Assembly: GCA_011503125.2 (NCBI GenBank)
Contig: WWBZ02000082.1
Span: 496,001-560,000 of the forward strand
Direction of reading: 5' to 3'
Source of the DNA: Botryosphaeria dothidea
Taxonomy: Eukaryota > Ascomycota > Dothideomycetes > Botryosphaeriales > Botryosphaeriaceae
DNA length: 64,000 nt
Shown: positions 1 to 10,581 of the stretch, in pieces
Layout of the letters: each line of letters opens with the position of its first letter
Position numbering within the stretch: the first letter of the stretch is position 1
Notes under the pieces: generated by a model
Seen by the model: the letters and a program-made list of their open reading frames with translations, nothing else
Told to the model about the DNA's origin: nothing
The model's database searches: none
Program-made: the position numbers and the translations under genes

Positions 1-1360
1 CCTTGCGTGAGCTCTGCTTGCTTTGTCTCTCCTCTGTGCATACCTTATCCGGAACGACCACCAATTGCGAAGGGGCCTTTGTATGTAGCCTCATACTCGC
101 GTGCTGTATGCCCGCCTGCAACTGACGTACTCTGCGTCCACAAATTGAGCCGAGACACGAATGGACAAGCATTAGACAACAAGACATGACCCTCTTTTTT
201 CTCCGCACGTTGCTGCCATCCGCCCACTCCCGCTTGTATTTCTCACCTGGGGAGTGCTCTCTGATAAATCCAACGGGTCTGGATCGCACACGGCGTGCTG
301 AGATCTGGCCAATCACATGCAAGATATAAAGCTGTCAAGTCTTAGGCGTTTGCATGCGGAGGGACACGGGCGGGGGCGTCGACCGATCATCCGCAGCTCT
401 TGCCTAATGTACATCCAGCACACCCTAGCTCGACCCCAGACTCTCGACGCGCTCTCCAGCCTGTCCCCGCAGTCCAAGTCACGAAAAAGAGAAAGATTGA
501 CGTGCAGCAGCTGCGCCATTACGACGTACGAAATAGCGTGGCCGCGCGAGGCAAGACAGAACCCCTAGGTTCGAAACGCTGCGAATTCGTCTGAGACGGC
601 GTTGCTGGCGCCATTCTGCCCGTCCCACCCGTCCGCTTCGCCGGATAGTCCAGTCACCAGCATTCCTTCAGTCAAGTGACACTACGACGCTCGCAGCTTG
701 GCATCCCTTCGACAACGCCAGTGGATCCCAGCACATCCGGGCAGATCACCCCGCATCTTTCTCCGCAACCCGTAACCCGCTACAACTCGTGCGTCCAGCT
801 GTCCAAAAAAGCTGCAACCCGCGCCCCCAGTCGCTTCCCCGTTGCAGCGCCTTGTTTTAATCCGTCCGCTGCTCGCCCTGCTTTGATCCAATTCTCTGAC
901 TTCATCAGACTGATAAGAGTTTGACCTTGCTTACACCATCCCCCCACCACCGCTACCAAGACCCTTCTTGCCGTGTTTCTTTTTTCTTTACTTTACTCAC
1001 CACCCGCGTACCACTTCTTGGGAGATATAGCCACGAAAGCTTTTACAATCCAATCTTGTCGATCTAGCTCATTGTCCAGATACCCTTATTCCTGCTTTGT
1101 TCGCCTTCTCTCTGACGCCAATACATCGAAGAACGAGATCTAAACGACGTCTTTTGTTCCCGCACATACTATCTTCTTAGAAGATTTCCTCGGCCAGGCT
1201 TGGCCTGTCTTACCTGCTCAGCTGCAAAAACCGTACGATATCTACGTCGACCAGAATCTTTAACCCAGCGTACGAGCGCTCCACAGTATCCAGCCCCGCA
1301 TTTCGCCTTACCTGTGAAGCGCCCAAGGAAAAGTTACCTGCGACGCGGCAACGAACAATC
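1..1360. other. Intergenic; upstream region of the F-box-like gene
   Basis: No gene found. ORFs here are short and lack recognisable content. The last 400 bases, with runs of T and C around 950-1110 and CA-rich words before the ATG at 1361, look like a fungal promoter and leader for the gene that follows. Confidence 0.5.
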
Positions 1361-2293
1361 ATGAGCAACGAGATAACGGCCGGCGAAACGCGCCTGTCGC
1401 TTCTCGGCCTGCCCGCCGAGATCCGCAACCTGATTTGGGAATACACATTTCCGCCCGCAAATTCGCGATACACGACGCTCTCGCGCGCCAACAGCAGACC
1501 TCAGTCGCTCAAGAGCAGGAACCCGTCGCCGTCCTCGACTTCATCTGCATCGTCCGAATCATCGTCCTCGACCGCCGTCCCCGCCGACGACGAGCACGGC
1601 TCCATCAGCGGCATCCACAGCAAACATCACAACGCGGCGCGCGCCGCGGCCCTGGGCACGTACCCGAGCCTGGCGCTGCTGCTCACCTGCCACCAGATCC
1701 GCGCGGAGACGCTGCTGCTGGCCTTCTCGCGCACGCCGTTTCGCACCAAGCTGTGCCGGCCGGCGGCGCTGACGACGCGGCTGGCGGTGCTGTCGCCAGG
1801 GCAGATCCGCGCGATCCGCGCGCTGACGTTCACGACGACGGCGTCGTCGGCGCAGCACGCCAAGCAGTGGGAGGGCGACCTGCGGCCGCTGCTGTTCCCC
1901 GTCTACGTGCAGTGCCGCAAGCTGCTGTGGGAGTTGGTGCGGCTGCTGCCGGGCGTGCGCTTCGTCGATTTCGTGCTCGGCGAGGAGCGGGCGGGCGAGT
2001 TTGGGAAAGGTGGGCCCGGTGGCACGGTGGGCAGAGGCAGGACGGTGGGTGGGGCCAAGTTCTTCTTCGACACCGTGGTAGGGGTTGGGCTGAAGGAAAG
2101 AAACGGGAGGGGCGAGACGCACGCGTGGGGTGACCGGTGGCAGGTCATCCCGGGCTCGGGCGAAGGAGAGGAAAGGTGCGTGTGGTTGGTCGAGGACGGA
2201 CAGTACAGTGGCGAAGAAAGGAGTGTGATTGAGCGAGAGGAAGGGAAGAGGTGGGTTAGGGTTGAGATCGTGAGACTGCCGCTTGGTGGTTGA
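1361..2293 (+). CDS. F-box-like / 2EXR-type hypothetical protein
   Basis: Single-exon gene of 310 codons. Near the N-terminus (residues 14-30) it carries LPAEIRNLIWEYTF, the hallmark of a very large fungal group of short F-box-like/2EXR proteins. A serine-rich linker follows (residues 47-70), then a second hydrophobic helical block around residues 98-125 containing LALLLTCHQIRAETLLL, the usual second half of this fold in fungi. The C-terminal third is glycine-rich and charged. No catalytic motif is visible. By family analogy it may recruit substrates to an SCF ubiquitin ligase or simply mediate protein contacts, but the function is not known. The ATG at 1361 is the first in frame and sits 14 codons before the motif. 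GC content is high in 1600-2000, as in neighbouring real exons. Confidence 0.75.
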   Translation: MSNEITAGETRLSLLGLPAEIRNLIWEYTFPPANSRYTTLSRANSRPQSLKSRNPSPSSTSSASSESSSSTAVPADDEHGSISGIHSKHHNAARAAALGTYPSLALLLTCHQIRAETLLLAFSRTPFRTKLCRPAALTTRLAVLSPGQIRAIRALTFTTTASSAQHAKQWEGDLRPLLFPVYVQCRKLLWELVRLLPGVRFVDFVLGEERAGEFGKGGPGGTVGRGRTVGGAKFFFDTVVGVGLKERNGRGETHAWGDRWQVIPGSGEGEERCVWLVEDGQYSGEERSVIEREEGKRWVRVEIVRLPLGG

Positions 2294-3747
2294 GGTGTGA
2301 TTGGGCCCGGCGCGCGGACCCTTCCCGTGTTGTCGCCGCTGCAGGGCTGGCTGGCGTGCGGGCCTACCGTGTATCGCAGGGCTCGGAGATTAAAGACGTA
2401 CGGTACTCTGGCAACGGCTTGCCTCTCTTTGTCCGCAGTATCCTGACATTGGCAGTGCAGGTCGGCTTCGTCAGCTCCAAGCGTCGAAGAGCAGGTTTGT
2501 TGTTGGACGCCACGTTACAACGGTCAAGACTGGAGACGCGTTACGCGGCGTTATCGGACTGGTCGGACATTATTTCTTTTTATTCCCAAATCGATGGATA
2601 TGCTGCTTTTCTGGAAATTCTGGGTCTCAGACTGCTGCTCTTGCGCAATCAGTAGACGGTCCTCTTTTCTTTGCATGCCCCCTGACGGGTGTTTGAGTGC
2701 CCTTTTGTCTCCGTTTCATTTTCGTGAGGAAGATTGTAGGCGTTTTCTGCGTGGGTGCGTGTTGTTTCAATAGTGGGCGTCTTGACGTGAGGGTCGCTCG
2801 AGTCTCAGGAGAGTTGGCGTAGGCTATCAGCAATGACGCAAGGAGAGATTTTAGGCCGCGGAGCGAGACGTGCGGCACGATCGGATCTACTTTATCATCG
2901 CCTCTGACGCGAAGCAAGATGGTGACACAGCAGCCCTTTTTCTATGATGTGTGCCGAGGCGCCTAGAGAGTTTGTTGTTGTGGTGGTGAAGGTGCGGTTG
3001 GCCCAGCACAGCGAGGCGCACGCACCTGCTGCCTCCTGCCCCCTGCCCCCTGACTGAAGCCAGAGTGTGGCTTGACTCACCCCCTCTTGGCTGGCCGGAG
3101 CAGTGCGCGCGAGATCCCTGCGGCCTGCAACCTTAAAAAACAAACAGGCCTGTCACGTTGCCAGACGGCCCAGGGCCGCTTTGAGCAGCTGCGGCGCTGC
3201 AAAAAGGAGGGCGGCGCAGTGCGAGCGATCGGATGCGGATGGCTTGGGCGGGAGCAGGGCCAGGCTTCCCCGCAAAACGGATCGCGAAGTCGATGAGGTA
3301 ACTCAAGCGGCTGTCGTCCCTGACTAGGCTGAGCTAGGCTGTGCTCGGTGACAAGCCCGGCTGCGTCCAATGACAGCCAGCTGAGGCCGCGGGCCCCGGC
3401 GGGCTGCCACACGCAGTGCTGGGCGCAGAGGACTCGAGCAGGCGGTCGTCCGGGGCCGGGGCCGGTGGAAACAGCGCATGCGATGCGCCGGCCAGCAGCT
3501 GCATCTGGGGCTGCCGGTGTGGAGGATCCGCCGGCTGATCAAGAGAGATCGGGCGCGTTTTGGCGTGTCGCGGCGGTCATGAATTTTTATTTATTGCCGC
3601 CATTTGTGCTGGTGCGCGCCGGCTCGCTCGGCCAGTCGGCCAGCCGGGCGCCATCTGGCCCCAAGACGACCCCTGCGACCGCGTCCAGCCCGGGCATCAT
3701 CTGATTGAGCTCCAGCCAGCACAAGCGTCCCTTCATGGACGCCCGGC
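2294..3747. other. Intergenic; 3' flank and promoter of the transporter gene
   Basis: No convincing gene. ORFs on both strands are shorter than 125 codons, overlap each other and are rich in R, A, P and G, as expected of random ORFs in GC-rich DNA. The last few hundred bases are the likely promoter and leader of the transporter gene starting at 3748. Confidence 0.5.
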
Positions 3748-5716
3748 ATGCACAACTCCAAGGACCCGGGCTCCCCCATCCCCCACGCCTCGCTCTCTCC
3801 ACCGCCCTCTGCCACTGCAACCGCCATCCCACTGGCCACCTTCGCTGAGAATAACGACCAACGCCTCCTGTCCGACAGCCCTCACGACGACCGCCCGCTG
3901 CCCTCTCCGCACCGCTCCGGCGCCTTCAACATGGAGGGTTCCTCGACGAACCACTCCCGCCGCCGGAGCACCTCGCTCATCGGCACTCAGGGCCTCAGTA
4001 TAGGCCGCTCCAACTCCCTCAGAGCCCAGCGTGGCCACCGACGAGCCATGTCCGAACACATCCCTGAGCAGGCCGAGGACAAGCGCGAGCTCGACCCCGA
4101 CCGCGACTCCAGCAGCCCCTCGGGCTACGAGGACACCGGTGACGACGATATCACTGATGAGGAGGCTGCCCTGACTGGCAAGGACCGTCGGAAGCGCAGG
4201 AAGCGCAAGCGCCGCAACACCCAGCTCGATGCTCGTGTGGCCAACGACGTCACCATATCCGACGAGGAGGAGAAAGTCGCGACGGCTGCCTTGTTACAAT
4301 CGTCACTCATCAACGTCTGCCTGATTGGTCTATGGTATGCCATTCCTCTGGAACGGTTTGCGTGCCTTTGCTGACTGGTCGCGTGCAGGTACCTCTTCTC
4401 GATTTCCATTTCAATCGTGAGTCCCCACATCCGCTTCTAGCTCTATCATGAAACGCCACTGTCTAACAAAACTGTGTCCAGTACAACAAGTGGATGTTCG
4501 CAAAAAGCGATGACAAAAATCAAAATCTCAACTTCCCCTTTCCTCTCTTTACCACGTGTCTGCACATGATCGTGCAGTTCACACTCGCCTCCAGTGTCCT
4601 CTACTTCCTCCCGCAGTTCCGCCCGCGGCACGACTCGATAAGCTCCCACGATGGACCTGCAGGTCGTTCATCGCCGCAAAGGCAGGACAACGTGGACCCG
4701 AATAAGCCGCTTATGACCAAGTGGTTCTATTTGTCGAGAATCGGACCGTGCGGAGCTGCAACGGGTCTAGACATCGGTCTGGGCAACATGAGTTTGAAGT
4801 TCATTTCCCTTACATTTTTTAGTAAGCTTACTCCCGACATACTTTAACCTTGAGCCTGTACTGATGAACCCTTTTTATAGCAATGTGCAAGTCGTCCGTA
4901 CTTGGCTTCGTCCTCATTTTTGCATTCCTCTTCCGGCTCGAGAAGCCATCATGGAAGCTGGGAGCCATTATACTCACAATGACCGTGGGCGTGGTCATGA
5001 TGGTCGCGGGCGAGACGGCGTTCAATGCCCTCGGCTTCATCCTTATCATGTCATCCGCGCTTTCGTCCGGATTCCGATGGTCGCTGACTCAGATTCTGCT
5101 CCTTCGGAACCCTGCGACATCCAATCCTTTCTCGTCGATTTTCTTTTTGGCGCCTGTTATGTTTCTGAGCCTTCTCGTCATTGCAGTACCTGTTGAGGGT
5201 GTCATCGAACTTTACGATGGCTTCAACAAACTGCGCGAGGTCAAGGGCACACTTATGAGCTGCCTGATTTTGGTTTTCCCAGGCACCCTCGCTTTTATGA
5301 TGACGGCCTCTGAGTTCGCTCTGCTGAAGCGCACCAGCGTCGTTACGCTCAGTGTATGCGGCATTTTCAAGGAAATTGTCACCATCACTGCGGCGTCCGT
5401 CGTATTTGACGACAGACTTACTACGATCAATTTGTCCGGCTTGATTGTCACGATCGGCAGTATCGCGGCATATAATTGGATGAAGTTCAAGCGCATGAGG
5501 GAGGAGGCCCGGATGGAGGCGCACCTGCAGAAGGAGGATTATCAGCCCGTGCTCACCGCGGAACCCCAAGAAGACGAGCGGGTAGGGCGGCCCAGTACCA
5601 GCAACCTTATCCGAAACAGTCTGAGTATCCAGCCCGTAACCGACCGGGATCGCCTCCTCGTCAACGACATTCCACCACGGCAGAGCCCTGTCAAGAGACC
5701 GGAGGACTTGGATTAA
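3748..5716 (+). CDS. SLC35/triose-phosphate-transporter family membrane protein
   Basis: Four exons: 3748-4334, 4389-4416 (28 nt), 4482-4821, 4881-5716; the phases join cleanly into 596 aa. Residues 1-185 are a Ser/Pro-rich, then acidic, cytosolic tail with a basic block (KDRRKRRKRKRR, about 145-156). The membrane part follows, with about ten hydrophobic segments. Family landmarks include SISIYNKWMF across exons 2-3 and LTFFTMCKSS across the exon 3-4 junction, both typical of the TPT/nucleotide-sugar transporter fold (DUF250; yeast Ymd8-like group). Such proteins exchange nucleotide sugars or sugar phosphates across Golgi or ER membranes; the substrate cannot be read from sequence. After the last membrane segment comes a hydrophilic tail of about 75 residues. 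The 28-nt exon would be easy for a gene finder to miss. Confidence 0.88.
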
Positions 5717-7180
5717 AGAAGATACAGGAACAACAAATGGCGCAATACGATGATTACCCTGGGTTTGCTTATTAAGATTCGACACGGATGACCCGACCTC
5801 TTTCGCTTGCACTTAGATGCCTTTCTACTCCTTTCGTTTCATGAGACAAGACACCCCCTCACCATCATCATTTGTTATGAAGGGCAGCGGATTATCTTTT
5901 TTTTTTACCGTGTATTTGATCTTTTGGCCCTTGCTTCTTTTTGCCTTTTTTTTGTTAAGCGGGGTTGGATTTGGCATTTGAAGGCGACTCAAACAGATCA
6001 CCGAAGTGTTGATAGACACTGAGGAAGGGGTGCTCTTGCTTTTTTTTTGTTGCATATAAGTCTCTTCGACCTTGAAAGAGAAAGAGATTGGGCGAAACGT
6101 GGAAGGTGGGCCAGGAATGAATGGGTCGACGGGGTCGAATAAATACTATTGGCGGAGGTAAAAGGGATGGAAAGAAAGAGAGCGAGAGAAATGAAAGTCA
6201 ACCACCCACCAAACACCTTGCACGCATTTTTGTTTTTCTTTCCGGTTTTTGTCTTCTTTTGGACGTGTGCGATCTGCTTCTCCTCCTTTTGGGGTTTCTT
6301 CTGTAATTCGGAGGTTCTCTCGGCCGGGATCTGGTTATTGCATCTTAAAGGGAGTGATCAGGAACGGGCGGCTTAGAGTCTTTTTGGAATTTTTTGTTCC
6401 ATAACAGCAGGTTGGAAGTATGTGATGGAAGGCGCTTGTGTTTGTTATCGAGGATAACGAGAGTACAGCGACGGTGAAGTGGCTGAAGTTCTTTCGTACT
6501 TACCTTCGCTGTTAATCTTTTGGTGTTTGGGCTGTCGGTGAGTTCTGCTTCATTGCGAGGACTCTTAAGACAAGGTGTTCAATGGACAATTCAAGCAGCC
6601 AGGCACGATCCTGCAAGACAATTTGTATTGAAGTGAGACCTTCCTCGTGATATCTATTGAACAACGCAGTACTTCCTCCTTCGACCGCACGAAATAGGAG
6701 GAGTTTACTCATGGCTGTTGGCAGTAGTCTGGCTATCGCCCATCATCCCCAGATGGGTAGAAATAGTCATCATGATGTAGAATTATATTGAATTTCTCTC
6801 AGGCCACCTACATCAAATCACTGAATTCAGTTCTCAATGCATATGTATCGTAGGACATCAAAACTCACTTGAAACAAATCATGAATGTTTAGAATCATTG
6901 CCCAGGCGATTGCCCAAGGAGCATAGGATTGTGGCTTTGGGCTTTTTTTTTTTTTACTACGCGTGCCAACCACTATGGCCTCATAGAGTCACCTGGACCC
7001 TGGATTCGAAGGCGGGTACCTGCAGCTGTTTAACCTTCAGGCATCCAACTGTCATCCGGAGAAAAGCTTCCCCTGCAGAATGAACGGAAGCTATGATAGC
7101 GCGATGTGCATCTACTTCAAGGGTCTCTTCCGCAGGAAGGGCCCCGAATTCCCTGTTGACAACCTTCATCGCCCGGCGAC
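5717..7180. other. Intergenic between transporter and RED gene 3' ends
   Basis: Region between two convergent genes. It is T/A-richer than the flanking exons, with several T homopolymers (for example near 5900, 5950 and 6950). I find no ORF with convincing coding character and no RNA gene. It probably holds the two 3' UTRs and spacer. Confidence 0.5.
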
Positions 7181-8931
7181 TCACTTTCCACCCTTCCTCT
7201 GCTCCATCACCCTCAGCACATCTGCCGCACTATCCTTATCTCCCTTCCTTTTCTTCGCGCCCCTCTTCCTCTGCTTGCCGCCTCTCTCCCTCTTTCCTCC
7301 ATCGTCACCGTCGTCGTCACCACCCATTCCTTTCCATTCACTGAGCTTGATCTTGGTATCCTCATCCAAGTCCTCCGCATCATCGAAACGGCTCGACCCG
7401 AAGCCCATATCCATGTCTTCCATATCCCGGTCCTGCATTGAAAGCATTTGAGCGCGTTTTCTGAGCCGGGCTTCCTCTTCTGGATCTTTACGCGCCGACG
7501 GCTCGTCATCATCTCCCCTGAGCCTTTCAGGGTTGATATCGCGCGCTTTGCGGATGGCGGCAAGAATGGTAGGATCGGTGAGCGGGTTCGAAGGAGGTCC
7601 AGAGGTGGCGGATGAACTTGTGGGGGGCATGTCTTTGAAATAATTCGTCTTGGGTATTGCTGTCGGATCGGACGGTTTCGGTGGCGGCGGCATAGCATCA
7701 CTGTCGGGTTCTTCGGGAGTTGAGGAAGAAGACTCTGCAGATCCCTTTGGTTTCGATGGCTTTGGTGTCTTGACTTCGCCATCTTCGTCCTCGGACGAGG
7801 AAGAGTCGTCGTCATCATCATCACCAAGTCCAGCCAGTGGGTCATAGTCGTCGCCAACGCCCTCGAAGATATCGCCGTCGTCTTCGGATTCTTCCTTCGA
7901 TAGTGCCTTGGGAAGTTCGGAGGCATCTATGCCCAATGGTTTTGCGTCCTTATCCGGCATAAGGAGACCGGAAGGTGCCTTTTCTCCCTCCTGCGCCTCT
8001 GCCTTGACCTTCCTGACCTTCCTCTTCACGTTACCATCCTCGTCCAATGTGATCAGAACCTCTCTACCCTTTTCATCCCGCTCAATTCTCGGATATGTTT
8101 CGTTCTTGTGCCCGATTTTCCTAAACTTGGAGCCCAGCTGTGGTTGCGCAGCAGCCTTTGCCTCGGCGGCCGCCTTCCGCTGAGCCTTCAGCTCAGCCAG
8201 AATCTCGTCCCTTGTCCGCTTTGTGCCCGCCAATGCCGTCTGGCCTGTCTTTTCTTTCTTCTCCTTCACTATGGGTGCAATCTCCTTCTCCTCAAGCTTC
8301 TCGAACTCGTCATCCGCATCGGGCTCCGGTTCTTTTTCCGAGGATTTGCTTCCGCCGCCCATCCCCAACACATCCTCGCCTCTCCTCACACGCTCGAGCA
8401 GCTGGCGGTCCAGGCCCTTGACCAAGTGCGTGGCGGTGACGTCGCCGCCGGTAATCTCGTCGCGCAGCTTCTCGAAGGTAGCCTGCTCGATCTGGCCGAG
8501 CTTGTAGCTCTCCTCGAGGGCCTGGATGCGGCGGGCGCGGTCGTCCTCATCCTCCTCCTCTTCGCGGTTCCGAGCGCGATCCACATATCCGGCGGCGAGC
8601 CTGGAGCCCTTGGGTGCGGCGGAGGATTTGAATTTCTTCGCGGGACGGTCGCCGAGGCGTTGTTCGGCAAGCTGGCGCTGAAAGTCGATGGCGACACCAC
8701 CTTTCATCGTGCGACTGTGGGATTTGTCAGTGTGGAGGATGACAGGGTGGCTAGCAGAGGCTCGGGAGGCAGGGAAGCTTACGGGGTCATGGGGATGCTT
8801 GAGCGCTGGCGCGAGCCCAACGAGCCGCCGGGAGTGGCGCCAGCGCGAGGAGTGTTGGTGGTGGCTGAGGAGGCATTCTGCGAGCGCGAGGAGGAGCTCA
8901 GCAGCAGGTTCTTGAAGTCCTGGTTGTTCAT
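7181..8931 (-). CDS. IK (RED): RED/IK-like spliceosomal protein
   Basis: Two exons on the minus strand, 8931-8783 and 8714-7181, joined across a 68-bp GT-AG intron; 560 aa, close to animal RED (about 557). The N-terminus MNNQDFKNLLLS and the following PRAG stretch match the start of the RED_N domain (animal NEDFRKLLMTPRAA). THLVKGLDRQLLERVR at about residues 143-158 matches the family signature HTHLVKGLDFALLQKVR. Long acidic/serine tracts (about 330-400) and a Lys/Arg-rich C-terminus suggest a largely disordered nuclear protein. In animals and fission yeast RED works with Smu1 to activate the spliceosomal B complex; the same role is inferred here. The start lies 378 bp from the divergent GH43 gene. 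Confidence 0.85.
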
Positions 8932-9309
8932 GGTGGGACTGAGGGAACAGGTTGGGGCGACGGGCGCCAAGCGGAAAGTCAAGGAAAACAGATGACGATG
9001 TAACCTCTCGCGCAGGTGTTCCTCCGACGGGAAGGCTCAAGTCGTGGCCGGCGAAGATCGCAGGCACGGGCGCCCAGAGGCGCATAAACGGCAACCACAC
9101 CCGCGACAGGGATCGCGTTCCCCGCAAATTGGCAATAATGAGGGTAGCTGCAGCGCCGTCCAACCTCCGCCGAGACATGGTCGGGTCCGGTTAATGCAAG
9201 AAAACAATCCTACGCGGCTTAAAAAGGTTGCATGGCCGCGCCGCAGTCACCCCCCTCTTCTCCTCCCCCTCCTCCCCCGCCCAGCAGCTCTCGACACCGC
9301 AGGGCTGCC
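8932..9309. promoter_or_regulatory. Shared divergent promoter of RED and GH43 genes
   Basis: The 378 bp between the two start codons must hold the 5' controls of both genes. A C/T-rich stretch at about 9247-9285 lies just upstream of the GH43 start, a common feature of fungal core promoters. No clear TATA box was found. An in-frame upstream ATG at 9232 could extend GH43, but would bury its signal peptide. Confidence 0.45.
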
Positions 9310-10581
9310 ATGTTTACCCTCCTCTTTCTCGTGCCACTCCTCGTGAGCTATGCGGCTGCCCAGTACAAGGGCGCCTTTGATGGATCTGCAGCTTTGCTAC
9401 GCTCCCGCCAATCAACCAACACCAGCGGCTCTACGTTCACCAATCCCATCCTTGATGACACTGGCGCTGACCCGTGGGTCTTCCGCCACAATGACTATTA
9501 CTGTGGGTGCTTCAGTTGAAGCTGTTTGAAAGTATTGCACTGCTCGGGAGCTAAATGGCGCCAAAGACCTCATGTACACCAACTCGGTCAACATCACCCT
9601 GCTGCGCAGTCCCATCTTGACCGACTGGAACAATGCCGAGTCCAAATTGCTTTTCCAGCCGCCAGAAGCCACCAATTACTCCACTAATCTGTGGGCTCCC
9701 GAACTGCATCAGCTGGACGGCAATTGGTACGTCATCTTCACCGCCGATCCCAACAACGACAGCCCGCCTCCCGAGGTCGACATGTACTGCGATTTCAACT
9801 GCCCGGCCTTCTTCCACCGCATGTAAGTCTTGCCTTGTTCTTGCATGTGCGCCAATGCATTCCTAAGCCCATGTCATTTTTCAGGTACGTCTTGGAGGGC
9901 CTCGGAGATGACCCCTGGGAAGCTTCTTATACCTTCAAAGCCGAGCTGAATACTTTCGATCAATTCGCCATCGACGGGACCTACTTCCAGCACGACACCG
10001 GCCTCTACCATATCTACTCCTGCTGGATCCGCCAATATGACTCCTGGCCCGCAAATCTCTGTATCACCAAATTGGAGAACCCATGGACCGTCGCCTCCAA
10101 CATCTCCGAGCGCCAGGTCATCAGCATGCCCACCAACCCCTGGGAAAAGACGCCTTACGGCCGCCCCTTCAACGAGCGCCTCAGCTCCAACGAAGGCCCT
10201 CAGCAGCTCAACAACCCAACCACCAACCAGACCTTCCTGATCTACAGTGCCGCCCGTTCTGACAACCGGAACTACTGCCTCGGCCAGCTGGAGCTCGTGG
10301 GCGACGACCCGATGAACCCGCAGGATTGGCGCAAGAACAACGAAGGCTGCGTCTTCTACCAGGACGCTCGCAATCAGGCCTATGGTGTGGGCCACGCCAG
10401 CTTCACCAAGAGTCCTGATGGGTCAGAGGACTGGGTTGTCTACCATGGCATGCGCAATCCGATTACCGGCTGGGCGGCGAGGACTGTTCGCGCGCAGAAG
10501 TTCGAGTGGAATGACGATGGGAGCCCGGCTTTCCCGCGCCCGGGGTATGGGCCGTATCCCGTGCCTGCTGGTCAGTCTTGA
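9310..10581 (+). CDS. Secreted glycoside hydrolase family 43
   Basis: Three exons: 9310-9502, 9567-9822, 9885-10581; 381 aa. The start at 9310 is preferred over 9232 because it gives a clean signal peptide (MFTLLFLVPLLVSYAAA, cleavage near residue 17-18). GH43 five-bladed propeller signs: TNPILDDTGADPWVF with the likely general-base Asp54, LWAPELHQLDGNWYVIFTAD (blade 2, the usual PEL motif), SSNEGPQ with the probable catalytic acid Glu, and GVGHASF late in the domain. The family cleaves arabinan, xylan side chains or related beta-xylosides and alpha-L-arabinosides in plant cell walls; exact specificity is not decidable here, though many close fungal relatives are annotated as arabinofuranosidase/exo-arabinanase. 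Secretion and substrate class fit a plant-associated or saprotrophic fungus. The first intron has a less usual donor, GTGGGT. Confidence 0.88.

Noticed and set aside
1435..2133. 232-codon plus ORF and 187-codon minus ORF over the F-box-like gene
   Set aside because: Shadows of the real 1361-2293 frame caused by high GC; Arg/Ala-rich with no motif.
5051..5812. 253-codon minus ORF over the transporter
   Set aside because: Antisense shadow of the last transporter exon.
9232..9309. Upstream in-frame ATG for GH43
   Set aside because: It would place a Pro/Ser-rich 26-residue extension before the signal peptide and prevent secretion, so the ATG at 9310 is preferred.
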